DNA of 64,000 nucleotides from assembly GCF_902702775.1 (NCBI RefSeq), contig NZ_LR738724.1:1240001-1304000 (forward strand), in the 5' to 3' direction. Shown in pieces: positions 36,843 through 45,940 of this stretch. Position 1 is the first letter of the stretch. Each line of letters opens with the position of its first letter. The notes under the pieces are model-generated. The model saw only the letters and a list, made by a program, of their open reading frames with translations. It was not told the DNA's origin and ran no database searches. A program made the position numbers and the translations under genes. The DNA comes from Streptococcus suis (lineage in GTDB: Bacteria > Bacillota > Bacilli > Lactobacillales > Streptococcaceae).

Positions 36843-37712
36843 ATGAACATTGATGGTTACACTCGTCTTGCTGCCGTTGTTGCAAAGCCAATCAAACACT
36901 CCATTTCCCCCTTCATTCATAATCTGGCTTTTAAGGAAACAGGGGTAAACGGTGTCTATGTCGCTTTGGAAATTCCAGAAGAGGATTTGGCTGCTACTCT
37001 TGAAAATATCAAACGCTACGATATGTTTGGCATCAATCTTTCCATGCCCTATAAACAAGCTGTCATTCCTTATCTAGATGATTTAACAGCCTCTGCACGC
37101 CTGATTGGCGCTGTCAATACTGTCATTCATCAGAACGGCTTACTAATCGGTCACAATACCGATGGCATTGGATTCTTCAAAAGTTTAGAAAAACTAAGAA
37201 GATTCCAAGTACGCAACAAGCGACTGACCATTCTAGGTGGTGGTGGTGCTTCTACTGCTATCATAGCTCAGGCTACATTGGATGGTGCAAAGGAAATTAC
37301 TATTTTCTGCCGCCAACAAAGCTTGGAAAGAACACAGGCGAGTCTTACACCTATTGCTCAAGCAACTGGAGTTCCTATGCAGGTCCTAGCGCTCGAAGAT
37401 AGCCAATTACTACAGGAACATATTACCAACTCCGACTTACTAGTCAACGGAACCAGTGTAGGCATGGATGGGTATTCTCAACCTGTTCCTTCTACCATTC
37501 GCTTTCCTGAAAATCTTTTGGTTGCGGATGTGATCTATCAACCATTCGAAACACCTTTATTAAAACTAGCCCAATCTCAAGGCAATCCAACTATCAATGG
37601 TTTGGGCATGCTCCTTTTCCAAGCGGCTGAAGCATTCCAAACCTGGACTGGTAAGGAAATGCCGACTGACTTGATTTGGGACCAATTAGTCCAGAAATAC
37701 GACATCAAATAG
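36843..37712 (+). CDS. aroE: Shikimate dehydrogenase
   Basis: A 289-residue NADPH-dependent enzyme reducing 3-dehydroshikimate. Substrate motifs [10 protein letters not shown] and [10 protein letters not shown] (catalytic Lys) and GAVNTV are followed by HNTDGIGF, then the nucleotide-binding [10 protein letters not shown]. It has a GGAGGTAAGCT ribosome binding site. Third gene of the rightward DAHP synthase-aroE-aroB operon. Confidence 0.95.
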   Translation: MNIDGYTRLAAVVAKPIKHSISPFIHNLAFKETGVNGVYVALEIPEEDLAATLENIKRYDMFGINLSMPYKQAVIPYLDDLTASARLIGAVNTVIHQNGLLIGHNTDGIGFFKSLEKLRRFQVRNKRLTILGGGGASTAIIAQATLDGAKEITIFCRQQSLERTQASLTPIAQATGVPMQVLALEDSQLLQEHITNSDLLVNGTSVGMDGYSQPVPSTIRFPENLLVADVIYQPFETPLLKLAQSQGNPTINGLGMLLFQAAEAFQTWTGKEMPTDLIWDQLVQKYDIK

Positions 37713-37724
37713 AGAGGAAATCTG

Positions 37725-38792
37725 ATGAAACTGACCGTCAATCTTCCCAACACTCCCTACGACATCCTTATCCAAAGAGGAAGTTTAGCACAGACAGGTG
37801 CATGGGTCAAAGAACTTTGGAAACCTCAGAAAATCGCCATTATTACAGATGACCACGTTGGCTCACTCTACCGTGAAACAGTCCAGTCAAGCTTAGAACA
37901 AGCTGGTTTTGAAACCATTGCTTTTGAATTTCCAGAAGGTGAAGCCTCAAAAAATCTTGATACCGTCAACCAGGCCTACGAATTTCTCGTAAAAAATGGT
38001 ATGACACGAAGTGATGGAATCATTGCTCTCGGCGGAGGAGTCGTTGGCGATTTGGCAGGTTTTGTCGCTTCTACCTATATGCGTGGTATCCATTTCCTAC
38101 AAATCCCAACCAGCCTAACTGCCCAAGTCGATTCTTCTATCGGGGGAAAAACTGGCGTGAACACCCCATTTGCCAAAAATATGGTGGGGACCTTCTGCCA
38201 ACCAGACGGCGTTCTCATCGACCCTGATACCCTCAAAACACTCGGCAAACGAGAATTGATTGAAGGAATGGGCGAGGTTGTCAAATATGGCTTAATAGAT
38301 GATGTGGAGCTCTGGGAAACCCTAGACCAATTAGACGGCTCTGTCGAGAGCATTCTGGAGCATGCTGACTATATCGTCTACCACTCCTGTGAAGTCAAAC
38401 GCAAGGTTGTTGTCGAAGATGAATTAGACAACGGTGTCAGACTCTACCTCAACTTCGGTCACACGATTGGACATGCTATTGAAGCGACCGCTGGCTACGG
38501 CCAGGTCATGCACGGTGAAGCTGTTGCTATCGGTATGGTACAAATCTCACGCGCAGCTGAGAAAAAAGGACTGATGCCAGCTGGTATGACAGAAAAGATT
38601 ATCGCCATGTGTGAAAAATTCGGCTTGCCGACTACACACCAACCTTGGAATGTAGATGAATTATACGCCGCCCTAACTCACGATAAAAAAGCACGTGGCA
38701 AGACCATCAAACTCGTCATCGTCCCTCAATCGGGACAGGCTGCCATCCATCAAATTCCAATGGAAGAAATGCTAGAATTTCTACAAGTATAG
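37725..38792 (+). CDS. aroB: 3-dehydroquinate synthase
   Basis: A 355-residue NAD- and zinc-dependent enzyme cyclising DAHP to 3-dehydroquinate. Motifs: [29 protein letters not shown], the [20 protein letters not shown] segment, metal ligands in GEVVKYGLI and [10 protein letters not shown], and the later [21 protein letters not shown] precedes the ATG. Last gene of the rightward block; a BOX-like repeat and a terminator follow. Confidence 0.95.
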   Translation: MKLTVNLPNTPYDILIQRGSLAQTGAWVKELWKPQKIAIITDDHVGSLYRETVQSSLEQAGFETIAFEFPEGEASKNLDTVNQAYEFLVKNGMTRSDGIIALGGGVVGDLAGFVASTYMRGIHFLQIPTSLTAQVDSSIGGKTGVNTPFAKNMVGTFCQPDGVLIDPDTLKTLGKRELIEGMGEVVKYGLIDDVELWETLDQLDGSVESILEHADYIVYHSCEVKRKVVVEDELDNGVRLYLNFGHTIGHAIEATAGYGQVMHGEAVAIGMVQISRAAEKKGLMPAGMTEKIIAMCEKFGLPTTHQPWNVDELYAALTHDKKARGKTIKLVIVPQSGQAAIHQIPMEEMLEFLQV

Positions 38793-39145
38793 TCTTTTAG
38801 TTCACATCAAAAGCCGCAGGTATAACTCAATGCTTTCTTGTTTCTAGGCGACCAGCTGATGTACTTCGCTTTTTTGTTCTCAGGCTCAGGTACGAATAGT
38901 CCACTGGACTATTCGTATCCCCCAGATTGCTTGCACAGTTAATGGACTGTGCAAGGTGGGAGATAAAAGAGCGAAGCAAGTCGCTTTTGCAAAATCAGGC
39001 AAGGCGAGTTCAAACAATCCAGTAGAGTGTTTGAAGTTGGAAATAAGGAAATGGAGTTTCCTCTTACGTCGAAGTAATAAAAGTCAACTAAATGACGAGA
39101 TAAGAAAAATGACTACTGATTCAAAATCATCAGTAGTCTTATTTT
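38793..39145. repeat. BOX-like intergenic repeat plus terminator
   Basis: From about 38808 to 39040 is a repeat-like mosaic: agccgcaggtataactcaat, then a perfect 11-base palindrome with three-base loop (38892-38916), then TTGCACAGT/ACTGTGCAA (38931-38954), then gcaaggtgggagataaaagag and gcaaaatcaggcaaggcgag. Much of it recurs at 43298-43448. The end holds a bidirectional hairpin GACTACTGAT/ATCAGTAGTC (39111-39138) with T tracts on both strands, which ends aroB rightward and the ABC operon leftward. Confidence 0.7.
39111..39145. terminator. Bidirectional terminator between aroB and the ABC transporter
   Basis: Ten-base stem GACTACTGAT (39111-39120) with ATCAGTAGTC (39129-39138); followed by TTATTTTTT rightward and ATTTTTC leftward. 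Confidence 0.85.
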
Positions 39146-39946
39146 TTATAAAATCATCTCATCGTCAGTTAGCTTTTCACCACTGTTTTTGTAGAAAAGG
39201 TCCATCAAGTTTTGAACGGTCAAGTTCTTCTTCTCTTCTCCTTCTACATCGACAACAATCTGACCACGGTGCAACATGACCAAACGATTACCATATTCAA
39301 TGGCGTTTTCCATATTATGCGTAATCATCAGAGCTGTCAACTGGTGACTCTCGACAATCTTCTTGGTCAATTCCATGACCATATCGCTAGTTTTGGGATC
39401 AAGGGCTGCAGTGTGTTCGTCCAAGAGTAGAACCTTTGGTTTAACCAGCGAAGCCATCATCAATGTCAAGGCCTGACGTTGACCACCTGAAAGAAATTGC
39501 GTGTCAACCTTCATACGGTTTTCTAGTCCCAGACCAAGCTCTTTCAAGGCTTCCTTAAAAATAGCACGTTCACTATCCTTAACACCCCAGCCAAGACCAC
39601 GTGACAATCCACGACGATAGGCAATAGCCATGTTTTCTTCAATGGTCAAGCGGGAAGCTGTTCCCATCTTAGGATCTTGGAAGACACGGCTGATGTCCTT
39701 AGAACGTTTGGCTGCTGAGACATGCTTAATGGATTTACCTTCAAGCAAAATATCGCCCGAATCAACCGTCAAGGCACCTGCAAGTGAGTTCATGAAAGTT
39801 GATTTACCAGCACCATTACCACCGATAATGGAGATAAAATCACCCTCTTTTACATCTAAGTTCAACCCACGAAGGACATGGTTCTCATTAACTGTTCCAG
39901 CTTCGAAGGTTTTATGAATATTTTGAATTGATAAAATTGTAGACAT
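39146..39946 (-). CDS. ABC transporter ATP-binding protein (TrpZ-like, COG1101 type)
   Basis: A 266-residue ATPase. Walker A GGNGAGKSTF near residue 42, ABC signature LSGGQRQALTLMMAS near 149, Walker B VLLLDEHTAALDP. It powers uptake through the adjacent permease. Together with the permease and the ABC substrate-binding proteins it forms the TrpXYZ-type system, linked in other Firmicutes to aromatic amino acid (tryptophan) regulation. Last gene of the leftward operon. Confidence 0.9.
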   Translation of the reverse strand: MSTILSIQNIHKTFEAGTVNENHVLRGLNLDVKEGDFISIIGGNGAGKSTFMNSLAGALTVDSGDILLEGKSIKHVSAAKRSKDISRVFQDPKMGTASRLTIEENMAIAYRRGLSRGLGWGVKDSERAIFKEALKELGLGLENRMKVDTQFLSGGQRQALTLMMASLVKPKVLLLDEHTAALDPKTSDMVMELTKKIVESHQLTALMITHNMENAIEYGNRLVMLHRGQIVVDVEGEEKKNLTVQNLMDLFYKNSGEKLTDDEMIL

Positions 39947-39958
39947 GACTTCCTCCTC

Positions 39959-40852
39959 CTAAGCATTTCCATTCAATTTTGGACGACGAATATTCAATTT
40001 CTTCTGCAATTCTGGCACATAGAGAACGGTTGCCAGAAGGATAGCTGAGAAGAGTTTAACAAGGTCTGCATCCATACCTGGAATTTCCAAAATCGCTAAG
40101 ATAATCAAACGGTAAACAACTGCACCGAGAACAACCGATAGGAGTCTCCAACCCAGGCGTAAGTTACGCAAGATAACTTCTGCAATAATGACAGATGCTA
40201 GACCGATAACAATGGTACCAGTACCTGAATTGAGATCTGCATAGCCATTATTCTGAGTAAGAAGAGCTCCACAAAGGGCAATTAGACCATTCGACAACAT
40301 ATAGCCGTAGATTTTCATATTATCTACATTGATACCGTTGGCCTCACTCATTGGAATGTTATCCCCTGTTGAACGAATGGCTAGACCAATTTGTGTATTG
40401 AGCAAGAGCGTCAATAGGCCCACAACTGCTAGTACAAAGACCAGACCAATGACCAAAACAGCATTGGTTTTTGTCAAACCGAAATCCTGCAATTGGGTCA
40501 CCAGTGTTTCTTGTTTGAGCAGGGCTACGTTGGCCTTATCCAAAATTTTCAAGTTGATGGAGTAGAGTCCCGTCAAGGTTACAATACCGGTCAAAAGGGC
40601 TGGAATTTTTAGTTTTGTATGAAGTAAACCAGAAATCAATCCTGCACCCATACCAGCTACCATAGCCATAAAGGTTGCCAGCAAGGGATTCACTCCGTTC
40701 ACAATCCCTGTCGCACAAACAGCAGCTCCAAGCGGATAAGACCCCTCAGCTGTCATATCAGCAATATCTAAAATACGAAACGTCAAGTAAACACCAATCG
40801 CCATAACTGACCAAAGCAAGCCTTGCGAGATACTTGATAAAATAATATCCAC
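39959..40852 (-). CDS. ABC transporter permease (TrpY-like, COG4120 type)
   Basis: A 297-residue membrane protein with about eight hydrophobic segments, starting MDIILSSISQGLLWSVMAIG, related to branched-chain amino acid-type permeases (motif DIADMTAEGSYPLGAAV). It forms the channel of the importer. Twelve bases separate it from the ATPase gene; 55 from the preceding binding-protein gene. Confidence 0.9.
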   Translation of the reverse strand: MDIILSSISQGLLWSVMAIGVYLTFRILDIADMTAEGSYPLGAAVCATGIVNGVNPLLATFMAMVAGMGAGLISGLLHTKLKIPALLTGIVTLTGLYSINLKILDKANVALLKQETLVTQLQDFGLTKTNAVLVIGLVFVLAVVGLLTLLLNTQIGLAIRSTGDNIPMSEANGINVDNMKIYGYMLSNGLIALCGALLTQNNGYADLNSGTGTIVIGLASVIIAEVILRNLRLGWRLLSVVLGAVVYRLIILAILEIPGMDADLVKLFSAILLATVLYVPELQKKLNIRRPKLNGNA

Positions 40853-40907
40853 GATTTTCTCCTTTTTCTAAATTCGTAGTCAATACTAGGTTCTATACTT
40901 ACCGATC

Positions 40908-41882
40908 TTATTCAGATACAGCAAGCTTAGAAGTATCGATACCTAATTTCTGAGCCATTTCTTCATTAACGTGAAGACTGACGGTCTCTGGGTATTCTAC
41001 CGCTGTTTCTGACACATTGGCTCCTTCGATAATCTTAATAGCCATTTTTGCAGTTTGACGACCTAAAGCTTCATAGTTGGTACCGTAAGTCAAAAGACCT
41101 CCTTCATCCACCATGTCCGTTGAACCACCGATTACTGGAACCTTATGCTCCACAGATAATTCACCGATCATGGTCATGGTTGAAGCGACAGTATTGTCTG
41201 TTGGAATAAAGAGAGCATCTACATCCTTCATCAAACTTGTTGTAGCATCTTGTACTTCATTAGTCGAAGTGATTCCTTTTACCACTACCTTATAATCTGC
41301 TTTTTCTAGCAATTTCTTAGCTTGCTCTACCTGGACTTCTGAATTACGTTCGCTAGTAGTGTACAAAATACCAACTGTCTTAGCATCAGGAACAGCTTGT
41401 CCTAGCAATTCAACCTGTTTGTCAATTGGAGCTTGATCAGAAGTACCTGTCAACAGTCCACCTGGTTTTTCAATGGATTCTACCAAGTCAGCTGACAAGG
41501 GATCTGTAACCGCAGTAAAGACAATCGGCGTTTCAGTAGACACAGTCGCTAAACTCTGGGCAGACGGCGTAGCGATTGCCAAGACAATATCATTTCCATC
41601 GATTAATTGTTCTGAAATGGTTTGAAGGTTAGCTTGATCACCTTGGGCATTTTGATAATCCAAAACCAATTTTTCACCCTCTTTATAGCCATTTGCTTCT
41701 AATTCCGCCACAAAACCCTCACGGGCAGCTGTCAATGATTCATGCTCCATATATTGGAGAACTCCAACTTTGACCACATCTGAGGAAGCTTGTTCTGATG
41801 ATGAGGAACAAGCTGCAAGTGTTAGCAAACACATACTTGCTACTGAAATAGTTGCCAATTTTTTTACTAGCTTATAATACAT
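40908..41882 (-). CDS. ABC substrate-binding lipoprotein 2 (TrpX-like)
   Basis: A 324-residue secreted lipoprotein. The signal peptide ends in the lipobox LTLAAC (Cys25). The mature protein has the ABC_sub_bind fold of COG2984 (VKVGVLQYMEHESLTAAREG, PIVFTAVTDPLSADLVES, LFIPTDNTVASTM, PVIGGSTDMVDEGGLLTYGT). It is homologous to the next gene upstream along its whole length; two binding proteins for one permease suggests different ligands or affinities. Probable cargo: an aromatic amino acid or derivative (inference from operon family and leader). Confidence 0.9.
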   Translation of the reverse strand: MYYKLVKKLATISVASMCLLTLAACSSSSEQASSDVVKVGVLQYMEHESLTAAREGFVAELEANGYKEGEKLVLDYQNAQGDQANLQTISEQLIDGNDIVLAIATPSAQSLATVSTETPIVFTAVTDPLSADLVESIEKPGGLLTGTSDQAPIDKQVELLGQAVPDAKTVGILYTTSERNSEVQVEQAKKLLEKADYKVVVKGITSTNEVQDATTSLMKDVDALFIPTDNTVASTMTMIGELSVEHKVPVIGGSTDMVDEGGLLTYGTNYEALGRQTAKMAIKIIEGANVSETAVEYPETVSLHVNEEMAQKLGIDTSKLAVSE

Positions 41883-41905
41883 AAACGTTTCTTCTCCTAA
41901 ATATT

Positions 41906-42865
41906 TTACTCTTCTAATGCTTTTATAGTCGCTGCATCAATACCAACAGCTTTAGCCATTTCTTCATTGACGGTAATAGCCGCTGTATTTGGTTTTTCAA
42001 CTGCTAAGTCAGCTGGCTTTTCACCCTTCAAAATCTTCACGGCCAATTCACCAGCTTGAACACCGATAGCATGGTAGTCGACACCGTAGGTAAATAGAGC
42101 TGCGTCAATAACTGCTGCGTCACTTCCCATAGCTGGAACTTTTGCTTCTTTTAAAATATCACCGATTGTTGAAGCTGTAGAGGCAACTGTGTTATCAGTT
42201 GGAAGATAGATAGCATCGACTTTTCCTGCAAGTGAAGTAATAGCTTGCTGAACATCGTTTGTCGTCGTGACAGTTGTCACTTCTACCTTTACACCTTTTG
42301 CTTCGAGTGCTTTTTTAGCCTGCTCAGCTTGAACCTCTGAGTTTACCTCGCTAGAATTGTAGAAAATACCGACAGTCTTCGCAGTTGGTACAACTTTGAG
42401 CAACATCTCGATTTGACCTTCCACATCAGTTGCATCAGTAGATCCTGTCATGGTCCCACCTGGTTTTTCCAATGATTCAACCAAACCTGCTTCAACTGGA
42501 TCTGTGACAGCTGTAAATACACTTGATGTTTCACTATCTGCATTAAGCATGGCTTGGGCTGCCGGTGTTGCGATGGCAAAGTTAAGATCATTTTTCCCTG
42601 CCAATTTCTCAACCATTGTCTGTAAGTTTGCTTGATCACCTTGGGCATTTTGCAAATCAATCGTCAGATTTTCACCTTCCTTGTAGCCTGCTTCTTCGAG
42701 TGCCTCTACAAAGCCTTCACGAGCTGAGGTCAATGCTTCATGTTCAGCATATTGAATAATACCAACATTGACTGAACTTGAATCTGACGAATTGGAACTG
42801 CATGCAGCAAGCGTTACTGCTGACAAAAGTGCCACTGAACTAAGTATAATTTTTTTAAATCCCAT
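41906..42865 (-). CDS. ABC substrate-binding lipoprotein 1 (TrpX-like)
   Basis: A 319-residue paralogue of the preceding entry. The lipobox is VTLAAC (Cys22) after a typical signal peptide. The same ligand-binding segments are seen (VNVGIIQYAEHEALTSAREG, SVFTAVTDPVEAGLVES, IYLPTDNTVASTAST, FTYGVDYHAIG). AAAGGAGAATAATC precedes the ATG. It is the first structural gene after a 340-base leader containing a candidate leader peptide and terminator. Confidence 0.9.
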   Translation of the reverse strand: MGFKKIILSSVALLSAVTLAACSSNSSDSSSVNVGIIQYAEHEALTSAREGFVEALEEAGYKEGENLTIDLQNAQGDQANLQTMVEKLAGKNDLNFAIATPAAQAMLNADSETSSVFTAVTDPVEAGLVESLEKPGGTMTGSTDATDVEGQIEMLLKVVPTAKTVGIFYNSSEVNSEVQAEQAKKALEAKGVKVEVTTVTTTNDVQQAITSLAGKVDAIYLPTDNTVASTASTIGDILKEAKVPAMGSDAAVIDAALFTYGVDYHAIGVQAGELAVKILKGEKPADLAVEKPNTAAITVNEEMAKAVGIDAATIKALEE

Positions 42866-42902
42866 GATTATTCTCCTTTTATAAATATAATTGCAAACAA
42901 GA

Positions 42903-42937
42903 AAGGACCGCTTAGACTACACTCTAAACGGTCCTTA
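42903..42937 (-). terminator. Attenuator terminator ahead of the TrpXYZ-like genes
   Basis: AAGGACCGTTTAGA pairs with TCTAAGCGGTCCTT (14-base stem with one G-T pair), leftward followed by TCTTGTTTG; it lies between the leader peptide and the structural genes. Confidence 0.8.
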
Positions 42938-43082
42938 TATTTCATCTGTATAGGAAAACAGAATGAATTATCCGTGCCATCTAGATGTATCATCTATGGG
43001 CACATGTCAAAATAGCTACAGCCACATAGATACAAACTTTACGTTCCCGTGTTTGCATCCATGTTTACCATGTCTACAAACA

Positions 43083-43145
43083 CTATCTAAAATAGCCGTA
43101 GAAATAAGTATGATTAGCTGAATGATTTTGACACATTTGTAACAT
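43083..43145 (-). CDS. Candidate leader peptide rich in Tyr and Phe
   Basis: Twenty codons from ATG at 43145: MLQMCQNHSANHT followed by YFYGYFR and a stop at 43083. Five of the last seven residues are aromatic (three Tyr, two Phe). AAAGGG lies eight bases upstream. The stop codon abuts the first leader hairpin. The design matches classical amino acid leader peptides such as pheL, where stalling on scarce aminoacyl-tRNAs prevents termination. Confidence 0.6.
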   Translation of the reverse strand: MLQMCQNHSANHTYFYGYFR

Positions 43146-43297
43146 CTCTGTTTCCCTTTCTCATTTATTTGTAACTATCATAACTGTTTTCAAATTATTT
43201 GTCAATAGGAAATTGCGTAAATTTTCAGATTTTTCAAGTTTTTTTGAATTTTTCTAAAAATAACCCCCTATATTATTAGCTATAAAACGATCTGTCA

Positions 43298-43448
43298 ACA
43301 GCCGCAGCTATAACTCAATTTCTAGCATTGACTTGAATCAGTCTCCTAGATTGCTTGCAAAGTAAATGAACTGTTCAAGGTGGGAGATATAAGAGCGGAG
43401 TGCAAAATCAGGTCAACGACGACTAATCTTGATTTTCGAAGGGTATAA
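43298..43448. repeat. BOX-like intergenic repeat, second copy
   Basis: It shares with 38808-39040 the words agccgcag-tataactcaat, cctagattgcttgca, tgttcaaggtgggagatataagagcg and gcaaaatcaggtcaacgac, and ends in cttgattttcgaagggtat, the end word of pneumococcal BOX elements. No gene is seen. Confidence 0.65.
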
Positions 43449-43465
43449 ATGACTATATTTGATGT

Positions 43466-43495
43466 CACAAAAAGGTCTGAACCTAAGCCCAGACC
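43466..43495 (-). terminator. Terminator of lacD
   Basis: Leftward GGTCTG/CAGACC stem (43474-43479 with 43490-43495) followed by TTTTTGTG. Confidence 0.75.
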
Positions 43496-43507
43496 CTACT
43501 AAAACAA

Positions 43508-44509
43508 TTATTTTACTTCAACTTTTTCAGTCCAAGGACGCGCTGTAGTTGCTAGAACCTCGTTGAGTTCTTCTACGTTGCGGCGGCCTTGATCTGCCAA
43601 CCAAGCTTTGGCTGCTTCTTCACCCTCGCTTGCAAAGATGGCTACTGCATCCTTCCAAGTCGCCCGACCACAAAGGACACCATTAAAGCTTGAACCGGCT
43701 TCTTTGGCAAAGACAAGTGTCTCTTGGAAGAGTTTAGCAGACACACCTGCACTCAAATAAATGAAGGGCAAGTGAGTACTGTCTGTTTGTTCCTTGAAGA
43801 AGGCCTTAGCTTCTTCAACTGTGTAGACTGGGTCTTCATCTGTGTAGCCTTCTACAAAGTTCATATTGACAGGCACTTCAACCTTGAGCACGTCGGCATT
43901 ATAACGTGACTTGCTAAATTCACGCATGGCTCCATTGACCTTGTGTGGTTTGAGGGCTGCGTATTCACGAGAAGTCACATCCATATCGCTGGCATCGTAA
44001 GTCAAGATTTCGACGAAGTAAGGAATATCTTCTGCGATACACTCACTACCAATGCGTTCTACCCAGGCATGCTTAATGTCGTTGATTTCTGGCTTGTCAT
44101 CCACATCATAGTAAAGCAAGATTTTTACGGCATCCGCTCCCAATTCTTTGATGCGTTTTGCAGACCAGTTTGGCAAAAGGTCTGGCAAACGACCTGGTGT
44201 GGACGCATCGTAACCTGTTTTTTCATAAGCAGCAATGAAGCCACAATCTGCATGACGTAATTCTGAAGCTGGAACACCATACTCAGCATCCAAGAGGATA
44301 GAGCTTGCATAAGGGGTCAAATCGCTTGAAATGACTTTCTTGAAATCAATCAAAATGTCATCTCCAAATTCGCCACCACCTGCTGCAGCAGCAAGCAAGC
44401 GTTTCAAAGCCCCCCGTTGGTCAATCGCCAAGGCCGCAATCACCTGTTCGCTGTTTGACAAGCGGGTCATGTGATTGAATTTAGCCTGAGAAAGTTGTAA
44501 TTTTGTCAT
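43508..44509 (-). CDS. lacD: Tagatose 1,6-diphosphate aldolase
   Basis: A 333-residue class I aldolase cleaving tagatose-1,6-bisphosphate to glyceraldehyde-3-phosphate and dihydroxyacetone phosphate. Motifs: AALAIDQRGALK near residue 25, LLDAEYG, DAVKILLYYD near 125 and FVEILTYD; the Schiff-base lysine is expected in the mid region (near VLKVEVPVN). Usual length is about 326. It stands alone rather than in a lac operon, directly downstream of nagA in the same direction, so it may serve amino sugar or general hexose metabolism here. TTAGGAGGAAACTA precedes the ATG. Confidence 0.92.
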   Translation of the reverse strand: MTKLQLSQAKFNHMTRLSNSEQVIAALAIDQRGALKRLLAAAAGGGEFGDDILIDFKKVISSDLTPYASSILLDAEYGVPASELRHADCGFIAAYEKTGYDASTPGRLPDLLPNWSAKRIKELGADAVKILLYYDVDDKPEINDIKHAWVERIGSECIAEDIPYFVEILTYDASDMDVTSREYAALKPHKVNGAMREFSKSRYNADVLKVEVPVNMNFVEGYTDEDPVYTVEEAKAFFKEQTDSTHLPFIYLSAGVSAKLFQETLVFAKEAGSSFNGVLCGRATWKDAVAIFASEGEEAAKAWLADQGRRNVEELNEVLATTARPWTEKVEVK

Positions 44510-44532
44510 TAGTTTCCTCCTAAGGAATTTTA

Positions 44533-45678
44533 TTAACCAAATCGTTTCACGCCATCTAGATAGGTCGCTTGTAAGCGTCCTGCATCATCTACGACGATAA
44601 AGTCTGCAGCTCGGCCTTCTGCAATCCGACCACAAATATGGTCAATATTGACAGAGCGAGCTGGTGCCAGAGAGGCCATACGAAGGGCATCAGGTAGGGA
44701 CACCAAGCCCCATTTCACAACGTTCTGCACTGCTTCGATCAATTCTAAGATAGAACCTGCCAAACTACCACTTTCTTTTAAACGAGCAGTTCCATCTTTT
44801 ACAACAACTTCAAATTCACCGAGGCGGGACTCCCCTTCACCCATACCGCCAGCTCGCATACAGTCCGTAATCAAAACAGTTTCCTCTGCTCCACGTGCTT
44901 TGACCACGATTTCTGCCGCAGCTGGATGAACATGGTGTCCATCACAAATCATTTCCGCATAGACATTTTTTAAATTCAAAGCAGCCCCGACCATACCTGG
45001 TTCACGGTGATGAAGCCCACTCATCCCATTGTAAACATGGACGAAGATATTGGCACCAGCTTCTACTGCCGCTTCCGCTTGCGCATAGGTCGCATCGCTG
45101 TGAGCCAAGGCAGTATGAATTGCCTTGCTGTTAGCAAACTCGATGAATTCTTTGACACCTTCACGTTCTGGAGCAATAGCAATTTTATTGACTAAACCTT
45201 TCGATAAGCTGTGCCAGTTGTCCAACTTTTCAATGGATGGATCGCTCATGTACTTAGGATTTTGTGCTCCCTTGTATTTTTCCGTAAAGAAGGGACCTTC
45301 TAAGAAAATACCTTGAATCTTGGCGCCTGTTTCCTGCCCTGCATAAGTCCCAATCGTTTCACAAACTGCATCTAAATTTTCAGTCGTATCTGTTAAGGTC
45401 GTTGGAAGCCAAGAGGTTACCCCACAAGACAAGAGGCCTTCTGAAATTACCTTGATCCCTTCAAAATCATTGTCCATAACATCGTGAGAAGCGTAGCCGT
45501 GGATATGTGTATCAACTAGCCCTGGTGCTAAATGAAAGTCAGAATAATCAACAATCTCCCCTTCAGGCTTTTCAGTCACAATCCGTCCAAACTGACCATT
45601 GTCAGTAATTTCCAAATAGGCTGATTTGACCTCACTCTCTGGTAAAATAATAGATTTTGCTTTTATAAATACTGTCAT
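44533..45678 (-). CDS. nagA: N-acetylglucosamine-6-phosphate deacetylase
   Basis: A 381-residue amidohydrolase removing acetate from GlcNAc-6-P. Metal and active-site motifs: GLVDTHIHGY near residue 55, FLEGPFF near 125, LAHSDATYAQ, HVYNGMSGLHHREPG, ICDGHHVHPAA and LITDCMRAGG. The start at 45678 is set by AAAGGAGATAGT; a frame to 45726 has no ribosome binding site and crosses the operator. Promoter and operator lie at 45714-45766. Confidence 0.94.
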   Translation of the reverse strand: MTVFIKAKSIILPESEVKSAYLEITDNGQFGRIVTEKPEGEIVDYSDFHLAPGLVDTHIHGYASHDVMDNDFEGIKVISEGLLSCGVTSWLPTTLTDTTENLDAVCETIGTYAGQETGAKIQGIFLEGPFFTEKYKGAQNPKYMSDPSIEKLDNWHSLSKGLVNKIAIAPEREGVKEFIEFANSKAIHTALAHSDATYAQAEAAVEAGANIFVHVYNGMSGLHHREPGMVGAALNLKNVYAEMICDGHHVHPAAAEIVVKARGAEETVLITDCMRAGGMGEGESRLGEFEVVVKDGTARLKESGSLAGSILELIEAVQNVVKWGLVSLPDALRMASLAPARSVNIDHICGRIAEGRAADFIVVDDAGRLQATYLDGVKRFG

Positions 45679-45713
45679 ACTATCTCCTTTATTGATATAT
45701 ATACTTATCAAAC

Positions 45714-45766
45714 TGGTTATAACCATATACTAAATATATTGTAGAACTTCTATTAGAAAATGTCAA
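45714..45766 (-). promoter_or_regulatory. nagA promoter with palindromic operator
   Basis: Leftward: TTGACA (45761-45766), 17-base spacer, TACAAT (45738-45743). TGGTTATAACCA (45714-45725), a perfect 12-base palindrome just past the start point, resembles GntR-type NagR (dre) sites described in streptococci. Confidence 0.75.
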
Positions 45767-45810
45767 GTAATTACCATAACTTTATAAGAAATGGATGCTG
45801 TGAGAAGGTA

Positions 45811-45873
45811 GAAAAAAGAGTTCTTACTCCCCAAAGTACCGTTTCTGAATCTGTACTTGGAGATAAGAACTCT
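45811..45873 (-). terminator. Terminator of the aroD-aroC-tyrA-ylbF transcript
   Basis: AGAGTTCTTA (45817-45826) pairs with TAAGAACTCT (45864-45873), with further pairing CTCC/GGAG and AGTAC/GTACT inside; leftward the stem is followed by TTTTTTC. Confidence 0.8.
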
Positions 45874-45940
45874 ACGTAAGCAGTGTATACTAGGCGTCAA
45901 TCCATGACCTAACACCCTGCTCCTATCAAATATAAATATA

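Larger units (their letters stand above)
42866..43205 (-). promoter_or_regulatory. Candidate attenuator leader of the TrpXYZ-like operon
   Basis: Leftward order: promoter TTGACA (43200-43205), 17 bases, TATGAT (43177-43182); a 20-codon reading frame (43083-43145); a hairpin GTGTTTG/CAAACAC starting right at the leader stop; two mutually exclusive hairpins sharing ccatagat (A: 42992-43031; B: 42974-43003); then a long terminator stem (42903-42937) just before the structural ribosome binding site. A leader frame, alternative hairpins and a terminator together fit transcription attenuation. A T-box was considered: the word GATGGCACGG near hairpin B is only a poor match to the T-box consensus. 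Confidence 0.7.

Noticed and set aside
42866..43205. T-box riboswitch in the importer leader
   Set aside because: The only T-box-like word (GATGGCACGG) is a poor match to the 14-base consensus, and the terminator's 5' arm does not contain the complementary antiterminator sequence. The leader-peptide model fits better, though a covariance search would be decisive.
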